The notes under the pieces are model-generated. The model saw only the letters and a program-made list of their open reading frames with translations, was not told the origin of the DNA and searched no databases. The position numbers and the translations under genes were made by a program. 64,000 nt of DNA from Pyronema omphalodes (taxonomy: Eukaryota; Ascomycota; Pezizomycetes; Pezizales; Pyronemataceae): positions 186,001-250,000 of the forward strand of contig JAJJXM010000074.1 of the NCBI GenBank assembly GCA_024516155.1, given 5' to 3'. Below, piece after piece: positions 22,574 through 34,300 of this stretch (position 1 is the first letter of the stretch; each line of letters opens with the position of its first letter).

Positions 22574-23882
22574 AACGCCTCGACAGTGCCGGCAATGTGA
22601 CCAGCCGGAACACCGTAGATGAAGAATACTGATATAAATGATCAACAATGGTCGTTGGTAACGACGGAGAGAGTGAGATGGTAGACCCAAAAAAGCGGGC
22701 GCTACCCCGCATGAACGAAATTCCCAATCCCTGCTGAGGCTCTGCATATACTTATGCAAGTCATGTACGACGGTGTTGGCATATATACGTATCGAACACC
22801 TTCTCGATGCAACAACATACGTGACAACCCCAAAATTTTATCAATTCCACAATAACAAATACACAGGCATATTCCAACTTGACCCTGGATATCTTTAGAT
22901 ACTCGCTTCTAAATGAAGCATCCCATTTTTCTCTTCTATTTGTGTTGTCAATTCGAGTAGCGTACGAGCTGTTTGGTATCGTTCATATATCTTGGTGGCC
23001 TTCCTTGAAACTCCGAACCCAACGACCACCAAGAAAATGGGAAATAGTGCCGTCTGGATCAAAAGACAAAGAGGATGTAATGAATGGTAGCAGGTGCAAA
23101 TCACGCAAAATGCCCGATCATGAGGAGCAGTAGCCGGTGAAGGAAACGGGTTTTTTTTCGCAGTGGGTTAGGGTTTGCCTCGAGTATGGTCTCCAACTCG
23201 ACCGGTTTCGGTACACCGTCAGTGGTGGTCCGTGTACCCTTAAAGTTTCCTTTCAGTACATGATCGTATTCAACAACCGGTGTTTACCCGAGTACGTGTT
23301 GGATGTATGAAATCTGTATCTCGGAATAAGAAAGGTAAAGAGTACTTCCTGCAGCCACGGGTTGTACTCTTGTCTTCATATTCGTAGAATGGCTGGTGTT
23401 GCTATATATAGAATATATACATGTACTGGCATGGGGAACTTTCCAAGTGTCTATGGGGGGTAATAGAACAACGTCAGCATCACTTCTGCGAGAGCAATAC
23501 AAAATCTGAACAAATAAGGGAGTACGTACCCCCTGACAATCCCAGCGCTCCATTCACCTTCTATAGAAAATAGTTTTGCGTAGGAAAATCGGCACTCCCC
23601 TCCATTTCTATGGAGCTACGAAACGTTCAGAAATGATTGATACTTTTTTCATGTATGATGTATGCGAGTCTCCTGCTCTAGGCGTTTGTGCGCTCATTCA
23701 ACTACTAGATACCAAGAGACCTGTCTACAATGAAGCAATAGAGATCTTTGTCAATTATGGCTAACATTGGTGGCCATGGGGATATTTTTCTATTACTCTT
23801 GCTTGTGATACTTCATGTATGCAAACGAAAGAAACCTATACCAGCTTCTGCGTTCTACACATACATCTGCATTCCATATACG
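22574..23882. other. Upstream region of NLR-1
   Basis: The ~15 bases before the NLR-1 ATG match those before NLR-2 (CTGTCGA...GTTATGGATCCGCTCAGC in both), beyond which similarity fades. No other gene; small frames at 22879 and 23576 have no supporting features. Confidence 0.45.
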
Positions 23883-23976
23883 GTACCGTGACAAAAGTGA
23901 CCGTCACTTTTCTGTGCTAAGCGCCGCGCGGGGTGACGGTCACTTTTGTCCAGCACCTCGTACAGTACAAAAAAGT
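23883..23976. mobile_element. Fold-back element copy 1
   Basis: Near-palindrome: GACAAAAGTGACCGTCAC on the left pairs with GTGACGGTCACTTTTGTC on the right around the loop TTTTCTGTGCTAAGCGCCG. The right outer part (CCAGCACCTCGTAC) has lost its left counterpart relative to copy 2. Same orientation and loop as 26256-26342. Confidence 0.8.
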
Positions 23977-24118
23977 TCCATTACATCCCCAAACTCCCAA
24001 CATCAGCTATTAACGTGACCAAAATACTCCCTCTTATAATTTTTCAACCCCCGATACTCGGTTGAAAAAAATCTGTTTGCCTTTTGAATCTTCCTGCATA
24101 TACTTCCTGCAGCATTCT

Positions 24119-24586
24119 ATGCCATCCCATCCCTCTGCATGTCCCTTCCTCCATTTCCATCCTCGCGGTTTACACATCCTCTTCGCAACCACCACCAGCA
24201 GCTACCACGAATATCCAGCATACACTCCTCCGACCTACGTACCTGCAGAGTATTCAACACTCTTCAGCCTACACATAAGAACGTCGCACAAACACCACAA
24301 CGACATCCCACAACCACCACAACCACCACATCCTACAATCACCACAGACCTCGTCCAAGCACCCGCCACACTCGATTGGAGAATGTGCACCAAAACCGCG
24401 CACCTAATGCTCTGTGGCCACTACGAGTACCGTATGAACCTCGACTACCCCTGCCGTATCCGTGGAGCATCGAGAACAAAGGAATGTGAGAATTCTACGA
24501 TTCTTAGAAAAGTTGGCATTACTCGAGAGTGGTTTCATTGCCATGCTTGTAGATGCAGGATTATTGGACCGCCACCGTTTCCTTGA
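24119..24586 (+). CDS. Small Cys/His-containing orphan protein
   Basis: An open frame of 155 residues. The C-terminal 67 residues, from an internal Met at 24383 (MCTKTAHLMLCGHYEYRMN), look like real protein: Cys and His spaced as CxxxxHLMLCGH..C......C.....HCHACRC, reminiscent of small fungal proteins with MCxKxxHxxxCGH starts and possible zinc binding. The N-terminal part is Pro/His/Thr-rich and could be leader DNA; a TATAATTT element near 24034 would suit the upstream start. If 24383 is the true start the product is 67 residues. Function unknown. Confidence 0.45.
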   Translation: MPSHPSACPFLHFHPRGLHILFATTTSSYHEYPAYTPPTYVPAEYSTLFSLHIRTSHKHHNDIPQPPQPPHPTITTDLVQAPATLDWRMCTKTAHLMLCGHYEYRMNLDYPCRIRGASRTKECENSTILRKVGITREWFHCHACRCRIIGPPPFP

Positions 24587-26255
24587 GAGAAGGGGGGGGG
24601 GGGGGGGGGGTTGGAGCGGGGGAATGCCGGGAATACAAATGTGGGACCTTCTAGGGTTCAATTTGGGTTGATTTGATGTTGGTTCATTTTGTTGATGGAA
24701 GTGGTCAGAATCTGATTGTTGGTTGATTGTTGGTGTGTTTGATGGAATGTTTATTTGTTTGCACTGCCGAAAATACGGTTCAAAACGTGATGAGAATTCA
24801 TTTTCTTGACCGCTCCTGTGATATCTCATAACCATATACTGTGTTTTCTCAAGAAACCTCATCTTGCGCCCAGGTGCTACCAAAGATGCGCTTTTGGTGT
24901 TGAGGCCAAGCAGCGTACTCCCCCCTCCCTCCTCCCCCCTACCCCAACCCCGGCGCTGGGATCACATGTAATCACTCACACCGCATCTCTCTCTCCCCCT
25001 CTGTCTTTTTTTCTTCTTTTTTTTATTCATTTTTTATAATGAGAATGGTTTGCTTATCAGTATAAACGCCCCTCAGGTACTGAAATACTGTGATAGACAG
25101 TTTAGCCTATGTGTAGAATTCTTATGCCGCATATTTTGCTACTCTAAACACTCAATTGGGGTCATACAACTGAAATACAATGGTGCTGTATATCCTAGCG
25201 CCATCTGTGAGTAAACCTAGTACTCAAACATCTCATCGCTACAGAGCTTCACTTGACAGTCATCATGCATGAGGGTTGTGTGCCGTAATGTTTTCTAGCT
25301 CTGAGTAATAGATATCATAGTGAGACATGCAACCACTCAGGTTCCTTCTGTAAAAAATGGGAATTAGTCGAGAAATGTACAGTCTTTTCCACGTTTCCGG
25401 ATTCCAATGTAACAACAAAATGCCGCTTGATCAGAAACTAAAATGTACATTCAGAAATGAGAAAGGTCTCATGAAGTATGAATGAGCGACTTTAAATCAC
25501 CGGAAGCACTCCATTCGGTGGAATCCCCTGTATAGTGACGACTTATTAATGCTATTACGATCATCTACTGAGTTAATGATGTACTCGACAGCAAGCTGTA
25601 ACGCTTTGATTGACAGTACTAGCTGCAAGTATTGCGCATTGTATATAAGACGCTTCAGCCTTTACCTATGTGGGAATTGAAAGGACGGAACCTAGCTTCT
25701 AATATATTATATAGGTGCCTGAATAGTTCGTGATATGTGTTTCGGGTGGAAGTGTTCCCCAGTAGCGTCAGCTCGAGTGATGTATAAAAGAACTGTATAA
25801 AACGTGATGCATCAATTGCAATGATTAAATGAGTAATGTCAGAAAGCCGATACTAATACAAGAAACCTCTTGATATATCATTTCTATGTTTCTCGAAGTG
25901 ACAGTGGTATTTTAACCGTGGTCAATCCAGCACACGCTGAAGAAATAAACCCGACAACATAACAAAGTTCAAATCAACTGCAGGTAATAAGACTATTGAT
26001 TCCCAGACCCTAAGTAGAAGCCATCACAGTATAATTTCCTTGTTACGTTTCTTTAATAATACTGACCGAGCCGACATCTGGTTCCAAAAAAAGAAGAAAA
26101 AGAAAACTTAACACACCAAGTTGGCAATTCCAAATTTTCAACAAATACACTCCACACCATCAAATAAACCCCATTTCTAGTATCTCATTTCATTTCCGCA
26201 AATATAAGAACCAAAGCACAAAAGAAAAGTTACAATTTCCACATATTATATACCC
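24587..26255. other. AT-rich intergenic DNA
   Basis: A G-tract at about 24592-24610, then a pyrimidine-rich stretch near 24910-25030 and ~1.2 kb of AT-rich sequence. No coding potential seen. Confidence 0.45.
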
Positions 26256-26342
26256 GTACGAGGTTCTGGACAAAAGTGACCGTCACTTTTCTGTGCTAAG
26301 CGCCGGGCGGGGTGACGATGACTTTTGTCCAGAACCTCGTAC
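26256..26342. mobile_element. Fold-back element copy 2 (complete, 87 bp)
   Basis: Begins GTACGAGGTTCTGGACAAAAG and ends with its exact inverted complement, giving a ~21-bp perfect terminal inverted repeat. Inner arms GTGACCGTCAC / GTGACGATGAC continue the pairing around the same loop as copy 1. At 87 bp it is almost all hairpin. No target duplication could be defined, and the superfamily is unknown. Confidence 0.8.
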
Positions 26343-26641
26343 ACCCACTTCATTTCTTCTAAGAAAACCGTCAAATCAAAACCGTACCCAGAATCAACCT
26401 TGCCGCAGCAAATAAAATCAGCTCCATATTCGCATCCACATCCCAATCACCACATCCGCCATATCACCATACTATCCCCCATATCGGCAGGTTTCCAACG
26501 CCACATCCCCGCATCGCCACATCCCCGTATCGCGTTAATCTCCCCCACATCGGCAGGCTTTTATACGCCACCCGCACCCGCACCATGTATGCATAACACA
26601 TGCGCCATACCCGAGATCATATCAAGATTTCGCTTATGTAT

Positions 26642-26867
26642 ATGCGTAACTGGAGGACTTCCCATCGCTCTATAGCAACGAATGGGAGAGCCTATTTCGC
26701 CACAAAAAAATATTTTCTATAGAACGCGAATACAGCACTAGGATAGACAGGGGGGTAGGTACCCCCCTGTCTATTCGGATTTTCTATTGCTATCGTATAT
26801 ATAGGTGAAGTTGGGGTTTTTCTATCCGCCCCCCTAATAGAGCGATGGGAGGTCCTCCACTACGCAT
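26642..26867. mobile_element. 226-bp inverted-repeat element (MITE)
   Basis: Terminal inverted repeats of ~30 bp: ATGCGTAACTGGAGGACTTC at the left and, inverted at the right, ATGCGTAGTGGAGGACCTCC, both running on into CCATCGCTCTAT. The centre has a perfect palindrome GACAGGGGGGTA|GGTACCCCCCTGTC (about 26748-26773). If the outer TA is the target duplication, the element is 26649-26860 and Tc1/mariner-like; this is not certain. No ORF. Confidence 0.7.
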
Positions 26868-27584
26868 CAAAGCTGAATATCTATACTGCACTACAAATAC
26901 ACCTATATACACTCATCTACACCACCTCCACATGCTAAACATTTGCTCTGTTCTGTTCTGCTCCGGTCGTGTTGGGTCGGGTTGGGTGCACTGTTTCAAT
27001 CTCTAGTTTTTACATAGTGATCCGGAAATGCTAGGCGAACCATGGCGATCTGGGGTAAGTGTCTTATACATAGTGTCCCTAGTTTGAAATTGGTGCACTC
27101 GGCAAAAGAGGTGGGTGTGCGTATGCAGGTATATAAATATATATACAACCGTTAGATGACAATGCCGATCCACATATGTCAAGACAAAAAAGGGGGAGGT
27201 CTAGGCGTTCCGAGTTCGGGTGGATTACTCTTATTCCGGGTGTGAGGGAGTTGAGTAAGTAAAGTAATCATTTTAGAAAAGCACAACTCCGGGAGAACGG
27301 GATTTACAGAGAGGGACATATAGAGATAGAGAGGGAATGTAATTTTTGAAAATAAACTTGATTAGTTATTATTGATTATTATTATTCTTTCCTCGTTCTT
27401 GACATACGGTAAGTTCCAAGGGAGCATCAAAATCATCGCTCAAAACGCCGTTGAACTTTTTCAAGCATACATGCAACTACAAAGTGGGTATCTTTAAAGT
27501 ATCTACAACATCGCAGCCATCCATCTCTGGATAGCAGTGACTGAAAAAATCACATCCCAAACTTAATACAATCAAGTATCAAGC
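26868..27584. other. Intergenic
   Basis: 3' flank of the minus-strand secreted-protein gene. AT-rich, no gene seen. Confidence 0.4.
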
Positions 27585-28676
27585 TTACGCCTTCTTGATC
27601 TCCCATCCACAAGTTCCCGGTCCAGCCATGGAGTCGACATCCGCAGAACCACTGGTAATGGTAACACTGGGCTTATCCTTGACACACTCCTTGCTTCTGG
27701 CGGGGTTAACAATAATCATACAAGCATCTGCGAATCTCCAGAAACCACATCCCATTCCGGACTCGGCACACTTGTTGCAGCAGTCAATGGGGGAAGAAAT
27801 ATCCCAATCAATGACATATGCATCCTGACCAACGGGGTGAGAGAACTTGTACTGCTCAACTGAGGTGGCAATGTCTCCCTGGCCGGTGAAGTCACGGCAC
27901 AAAGCATTACCAGTGGTCAACTTCTGACCGGCAACAAAAGTGTGGTCGGTGGCGTTACGGCGAGTGAGAGAAGGGGAGGACTGCTCCTCAAGCTCGGGCT
28001 GAGACTGGGGCTCGACAGCAGCGGACATGGTTCCCTCGTCGGAGGAGGCAGAACCGGATCCGGAGGAGGGAGTAGGAGTGACGGTTGTGGTGACAGTGAC
28101 GACTGTGGGGACGGTAACAGTGGTAGTAGCAACACCTTGCGTAATGGTCTTCGCAGGACGGGTCAAGGTGCTGGTCACGGTGGTGACGGAGGAACGCTCC
28201 TTGACGAGGGTGCGACAGGCCTCGCGGATGAGTCCTTCAGCGAATTCCTTAAGGTAGTCGGGGCGCTCAGGGTGCTCAAGAACCGTCGCATAATCGTCGT
28301 CGTCTTCCATACCAGTAATATTGGCGTCCAAGGGGTCCCATTCGCGGCGGCGGAGCTTGGGAGCGGCGGTGATAGTGGCAGTGACAGTTGAAGTCGAGGG
28401 GATCTCAATGGTGCGGGTGGAACGGTTGACGGTGGTGGTGGGGCCGTCGATGAGGGAGGTCTTGATGCGGGTGCGGATTACAGGGGGAAGGTAGTTGCGG
28501 CACCAGCGCTCATCATCGTTATCCCAAATTAACTGAGCAACTTTGTCAACTGGAGGAGAGTATTAGTTATCTGCTTCTTCAAAATGTGTAAACGGACACG
28601 AACCATCATCAAGTTGGGAGGTCGCGGCTGCAAAACCGGAAATAGCGAGCGTTGATAGTAGGTAGATGAAACGCAT
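27585..28676 (-). CDS. Secreted Thr-rich protein with a PAN/Apple-like Cys domain
   Basis: Exon 1 is 28676-28604 and exon 2 is 28549-27585; the 54-bp intron (GTTCGT donor, CTAATAC branch, CCAG acceptor) joins in frame to give 345 residues. Residues 1-20 are a signal peptide (MRFIYLLSTLAISGFAAATS). The middle holds two Thr/Val/Ser-rich blocks (TVTSTLTRPAK, VTVTTTVTPT) likely O-glycosylated. The C-terminal ~110 residues carry eight Cys in a pattern (C...CCNKC...GCGFWRF..ACMI...C...C) like PAN/Apple modules, which bind carbohydrate or protein. No GPI signal or transmembrane segment follows, so it should be extracellular or wall-trapped. Similar Thr-rich/PAN-like secreted proteins occur in many ascomycetes; the precise role is unknown. 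Confidence 0.85.
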
Positions 28677-31364
28677 ATTGATTGAAGAGCGTTAAAAGAG
28701 TGTGTATATCCGTAAAAGAGTGTATATGATAATGTGGCTGAGTTGATGGGGTGAAGCACCTGAACAGCGAAACTCGGGATGTGGCTGGCTACTTATTTCA
28801 TGGACATGGCGGACTGAGCGTTTTGGCGAATGCTTGTTTGTTCTCGGACATTGAGGGGAGGTTCGAGAATAGTAGAGAATTGGGGTGGTGGAGTCTTTGG
28901 ATAGTTGAGGTTGTTTGTTCCGGCGTCCATCATGGGGATGGAGTGTTTGGGGTGAGTCCCCGAGCGAGCCGGCGCGCCTAGTTCAAGACTCCTCAGTCTC
29001 TTGGAGGAGGCCCAAACTTTGATTACTCGCGTCAGCCAACTTGGCGCGAACGCCGTGCTGTTGCGTGCGCATCCATCTGGTACCAGGTTTCCAATGAGCA
29101 GTAACTGAAAATATGTGCCGAAATATAGAAACTTCTTTAATACTCGTGAGTTTTTAATCAGCATGGGTTTGCAGAGGCTGGATGCATGTATACAGCCCCC
29201 GTATTTCACCTGACATTCTCCCCAGAAGACAAGGGGTAAGGTCTGTGCTACCCATCCAGCAAGCTCGGATCTCTCATGGCACCGGCCCGGTGTTGAGAGG
29301 TCTCAGTAAGATTATGGGATGCCAGAAACGTGTGGTGATCACCCGTGAACACGCGCAGAACGCACAGAGGGACGCGTCGGGTACCTGGTTAGCGTAACGT
29401 CTCGGTGGATCCCGAAAATAGGAGCACACGTGTGGGATGACATTGTAGCATCGACAGGACCAGATCGACAGTGTAGAAGAAGTGATTATCGTTGATGAAG
29501 AGAAGCTGTCAAGAACTTGGCTCAGGACGATTGCGCAATGGAAACGCTGAAGTTTGTGGCGATGGCGAAAGGAGGTGGAGGTCCCTTTCACTTGGCAGGG
29601 ATTTGTGCGCTATTTCTGAATTAGGTATTTCAGGGCTGATCTGGTAAGTGGGGCCGGCGCCAATCGCGTGTCCGCCCGCCATCCGCTAAAGTCGCTGCAA
29701 GCAGAGCGTCACTTTCCATCTTTACTATCTAATCTAATCTGATTAATCAGTTCTCGCTTCCTCCCCGCGTCTGAACCTGAAGTTACGACTGCACCCACGT
29801 GCACGCCTCGAGTTTTTCAACTCTGTCATATTCAAGCTTATAGTTCTTTTTTAAGCCAATAAGTATTTATATCTCGTTCGAATCATAGCAGAATGTACTG
29901 ACATCTTACGATTAGCAATCTCCACAATCCGAGCGCGCCGTAGATCGATAAAAAATCGCCGGCACTGATCTCCGCGACGAAATGCGAACTGTCCCTGCCC
30001 ACCATTCTAGACTGACCGGTGATATGCTTGTAACTCACACTATCCATTGCATTGGAGATCGTTGACTGTCCGTATGAGACAGAGAACGAAGCTAAACGCT
30101 GAGATTGAGTCATCTTGGTAAGTACTCTATTCTACCACCGCTTTATTAGGCATCAAATCGTATCTCGTTAGGTGTTCCTTCAAGTATAAGGGCTAGAATG
30201 ATACAATGAATGTTTTGAAGTTACCGTGAGGTTCTCGGCTACCTCAATCTAGTTTGTATGAGAGTGATATGGCATGGTTCGCCAGCTTGCTAGCACTGAG
30301 GTTCGGTCTTTTTTACTCAGCTCGCCAGGTCTACCACCTTAAACAGAACGCATTCAACACTTCATTAATAATATTGGTTATCATTATTGGTATTTCAAAT
30401 TCCTCATGCTTTGTTATTAAACGGTAATGTTTTGCGCATTGAATTCTTTTACTGTGCTCATTCTTCTAATAACCATCCGCACAGTCTATTCAATATCGCT
30501 TTTCCACATTCTTTCGAATGAATTTCATCTCTAATACACCGCTTTACCGAGACAAGAGGCGAATGTTCCGAAATTCCTGGAACATGTATAGTCCCTAAGT
30601 CTGGGGGACTGCAACCCAACGATAACCCATGAAATTTGACGCCGGCTTTTCACCAAAATTGATGAAAGCGCGCATCTAGTAGAAAGAGACCCTCCACTTG
30701 CTGGACTGTACGATTTTCTACCGTAATAACGCAAGACTATTGCCATATCTAGCAAAAGAATTCGTCACTACCTTATAACTTTCAAAACATTCGTAGCTCG
30801 ACTACTAAGTTGATCCAGAATGCAGTGCCGCTAAGCTCTATAAAGCATTAATAATGGTAATTATGGTTAAAAGGCAACCAAGCGAAAGTATATACTGGCA
30901 GGGGTGTGCTTTTTTTCTATGGCCGTGTGGATGGCTTGGCTCTGTCTGTCATATTCCATGCACGTGAATGGTTTCTTCCAGAGATTGAATATGAAAGATT
31001 GAATATGATCACCATTCTCCACCTCCACAGCGTTCATTTTTCAACGGAAATGACAACGTTTGTCTCTGTACGACATGAGGTTTTTCCTAGCTCCTTGTTG
31101 TCGTGAAACTGACGGATATGGGACTTGTCACACAACAGTACACTGCTTTGTCGACATTGTTTCACACGACATGCATAAACCACAGAGCCTCACCGGAGAT
31201 CAGCAACGTGGACATGCGGGGTTGCGCCCGCTCTTTAAGGTCTAACATCGCGCCATTTCTTTGGTTACCGGACGACTACCATCGTCTTCCGCTGCAATAT
31301 CGATATTCTTGATATCCACGGTGTTTCTTGTCTACCGCTGCACCCGAACTGTCGACGATTTGTT
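28677..31364. other. Gene-free interval between the secreted protein and NLR-2
   Basis: About 2.7 kb with no recognisable gene. The 28.9-29.7 kb part is more GC-rich than its surroundings and the rest is AT-rich. Short frames at 29182, 29274 and 31060 lack domains, splice logic or composition typical of protein. Confidence 0.45.
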
Positions 31365-34300
31365 ATGGATCCGCTCAGCATCGCTGCGGCCGTCGCTGGC
31401 TTTCTTAGCCTTGCCGACCAAATCGCTACGACATTAAAAGAATACGCCGATGAAGTTAAATCAGCCCCCGCCGAAGTTCAAAGCCTTCATCAGGAAGTCA
31501 TAGCCTTGCGCCAAGTCCTTGAGGATTTTGTGGGGTTCTTACGGGAGACTAACCTTTCGGGATGCAAATTTGAGAGCTCATCTGCGCTTTTCAAGGCAGT
31601 TGAAGCTTGTCAATACCAGCTGAAGAAGCTTTGGGGAAGACTGGCAGATATTTCAGAGGCCTGCTCGAGTAAAAAGTTGTCAGGATTGGTTACCCGAGTG
31701 AGATGGCCGCTGAAGAAGGACGAGGTCCAACAGACGATAGTTACGGTACAGCGTTTCGCGCAGATATTTCAATTACGATGGTGATCAAGAACTAGTATGT
31801 GCATACACATCGAACTGACTCGAAAGGACACGCTTCTGACACTTAGTAGCCAGCTCATGTTCCGAACATCCTCAGACGTGATTTTGCAGCTCAACGAGAA
31901 CCGACAAGAAATAGAGATTTTCGTCACTAAACTCAACGCCCTGTCGTTTCAAGTGCCTGTAGAGTTGCATCAGAAAATTACCAATGTATTGGAGATTAGT
32001 ACTGTGGTTGCCGAACTGGCCCAATTCAACATAGAAGAAGTCCACAGGATCTCACTCGGTATGAGCGGGTTTCAAGAAAGAATACTAGGTGGCTCCACCG
32101 CAACCATGGACCGTGCTACCGACTAACAGGATGCAGATAATGAGATTCGACAGATAATGCCTTTAATATCACAGCTAGAGCCGCATCAAAGACATCAAGA
32201 TATCCGGCAAAAACGACTGGCAGGCACGGGTAACTGGTTTCTACACCAACCGTCATTCCAGACATGGAGCAAAGGTGAATCGCATGATGTTGGTATGAAT
32301 GCTGTTCTTGCATGCTCTGGAATTCCTGGTGCCGGCAAGTCTGTCATCTGGTGCGTTGTTAGTCCGGTGCGTTTCACGGATAAAAACTTACCGACATTCC
32401 GTTACGCAGTTCCCTCGTGTTTGATTATCTCGAGACACAATTTCTCTCCGACGCAACAGTTTGTGTAGCCTGCCTCTACTGTGACTACCAAAACGATAAA
32501 AACCAAACTCCCGTGAACATGATTGGCGTGCTTCTGAAGCAGGTCATCTTGAAACTCAACAAATCGAGGTTTTTACATGCAGATACCATCTCAACACTGA
32601 AAGAGCATCTTAACGCAAACAGAAGAATTGATCTTGAGGAGGGGTGTCGATTGTTAGGGGAGACCGTCAAGCAGCTGCAAAAGTTCTATATTTGCATTGA
32701 TGCGTTTGACGAGAGCAACGAACGGCACCGGGAAGTTTTCATACAAGCCCTAGCAAAGATATCCCAGGAATGTAGCCAACCGAACAAAGTCCGCATATTC
32801 ATCACGGGTAGACCGCACATGAAGTGGAAGGAACTTGTGAAGCGTAATCCAGGAATCGGCTCTCTGGACCACATGTGTTTGAAAGCACACCCCGATGATA
32901 TAAGGATATATATTACCCATGAGATTGCCGTTGATGACAATAGCGAGTGTATGGATGAAGAGCTCAGGAGCGAAATTCTGGATACGATTGTGGCTAATTC
33001 CGACGGGATGTGAGTTTCCAAGCCCCTTAGTAACGCCGAGGTTTCAGTCACGGACGCATTGAATGCCATTGATTATCTTGAATGATCGTTATACAAGTCA
33101 GCTGACACCGTTGTTCAATGCAGGTTTCTACTGGCTGCACTGCAAATACAAACGGTGTTAGACGAGACAACCATCAGCACACGAAGCAACGCCCTCCATA
33201 ATATGCCCACGAAACTTGAAACTGCTTTTGAGAGCACAATCATCAGGATTCGAAACCAAAAATTTCAGAGATCTAAGCAAGCAATGGATGTCCTCAAATG
33301 GGTATTCCTCTCAAGACGCCCATTAACGATTACTGAGCTACGCCATGCCCTCTCAGTTACCATTGAGCCCAACAAACTTCAAACTGGACCGCTTCCCCTT
33401 TCGTACGATAAGACAGTCAACTGGAGAAATTTTCCTTCAGAAAAATCACTGATAGATTGGTGCCTGGGCCTCGTCATTATTGACGAAGAGACGTCTACTG
33501 TCCGTCTTGTTCATAAATCACTACACGAATACCTAACGCAGTTACATGAGGATGGCATGATATTCCTTGACGGCCACAGTGAGATAGCGTACACGTGTCT
33601 ACAATATATGTGCTTCAACGATGATCGAACTCAAATACGTGCGACAGCATCAAAAGTGACTAAGGATATCATAGATATACGCCGAGAGAGGTTCTGTCTT
33701 CTGGATTATGCAGTCACAAACTTCGAAAACCACTTATACGACGAGAATAGCTGCACGGCTGATATGATATCTGGTTTATTCCGAGATCTAATTAATCCGA
33801 ATCGTATTTCGACTGGATTGCGTTCAACGTTTTTATCCCCGTTTGGTGGCATGTTCATGAATCCCCGCGGTGATAAACATGAGTACATTTCTGCAAGCCA
33901 GATTTATCTTCGCTTACAGTTTGCTATCAGCTGTGGTTTCGAAAACACTTTCAGAAGGCTCCTTACAGGATTAGACCGGACCATTGATTATAACACCGAA
34001 TTAGGCGGTAGTACAATGCTGTTACAGGCGTCCAGGGTTGGGAAGGAAGGAATTGTGGATATTCTGCTGCAGGCTAGCATTAATGTTAACCTAGCTGATG
34101 CTAGGCGACGGACCGCGTTATCATGGGCGTCCCTATACGGACATGATTCTGTCGTGAAGCTCCTCCTCCATGCCGATGGTATCGACATCAACTCGAGGGA
34201 CGATTACGGCCAGACTGCTTTGTCTTGGGCATACCGCAAAAGCCACCATTCAGTGATGAGGCTGCTCATACAGGCTGATGGCATGGACATCAACTCAAGG

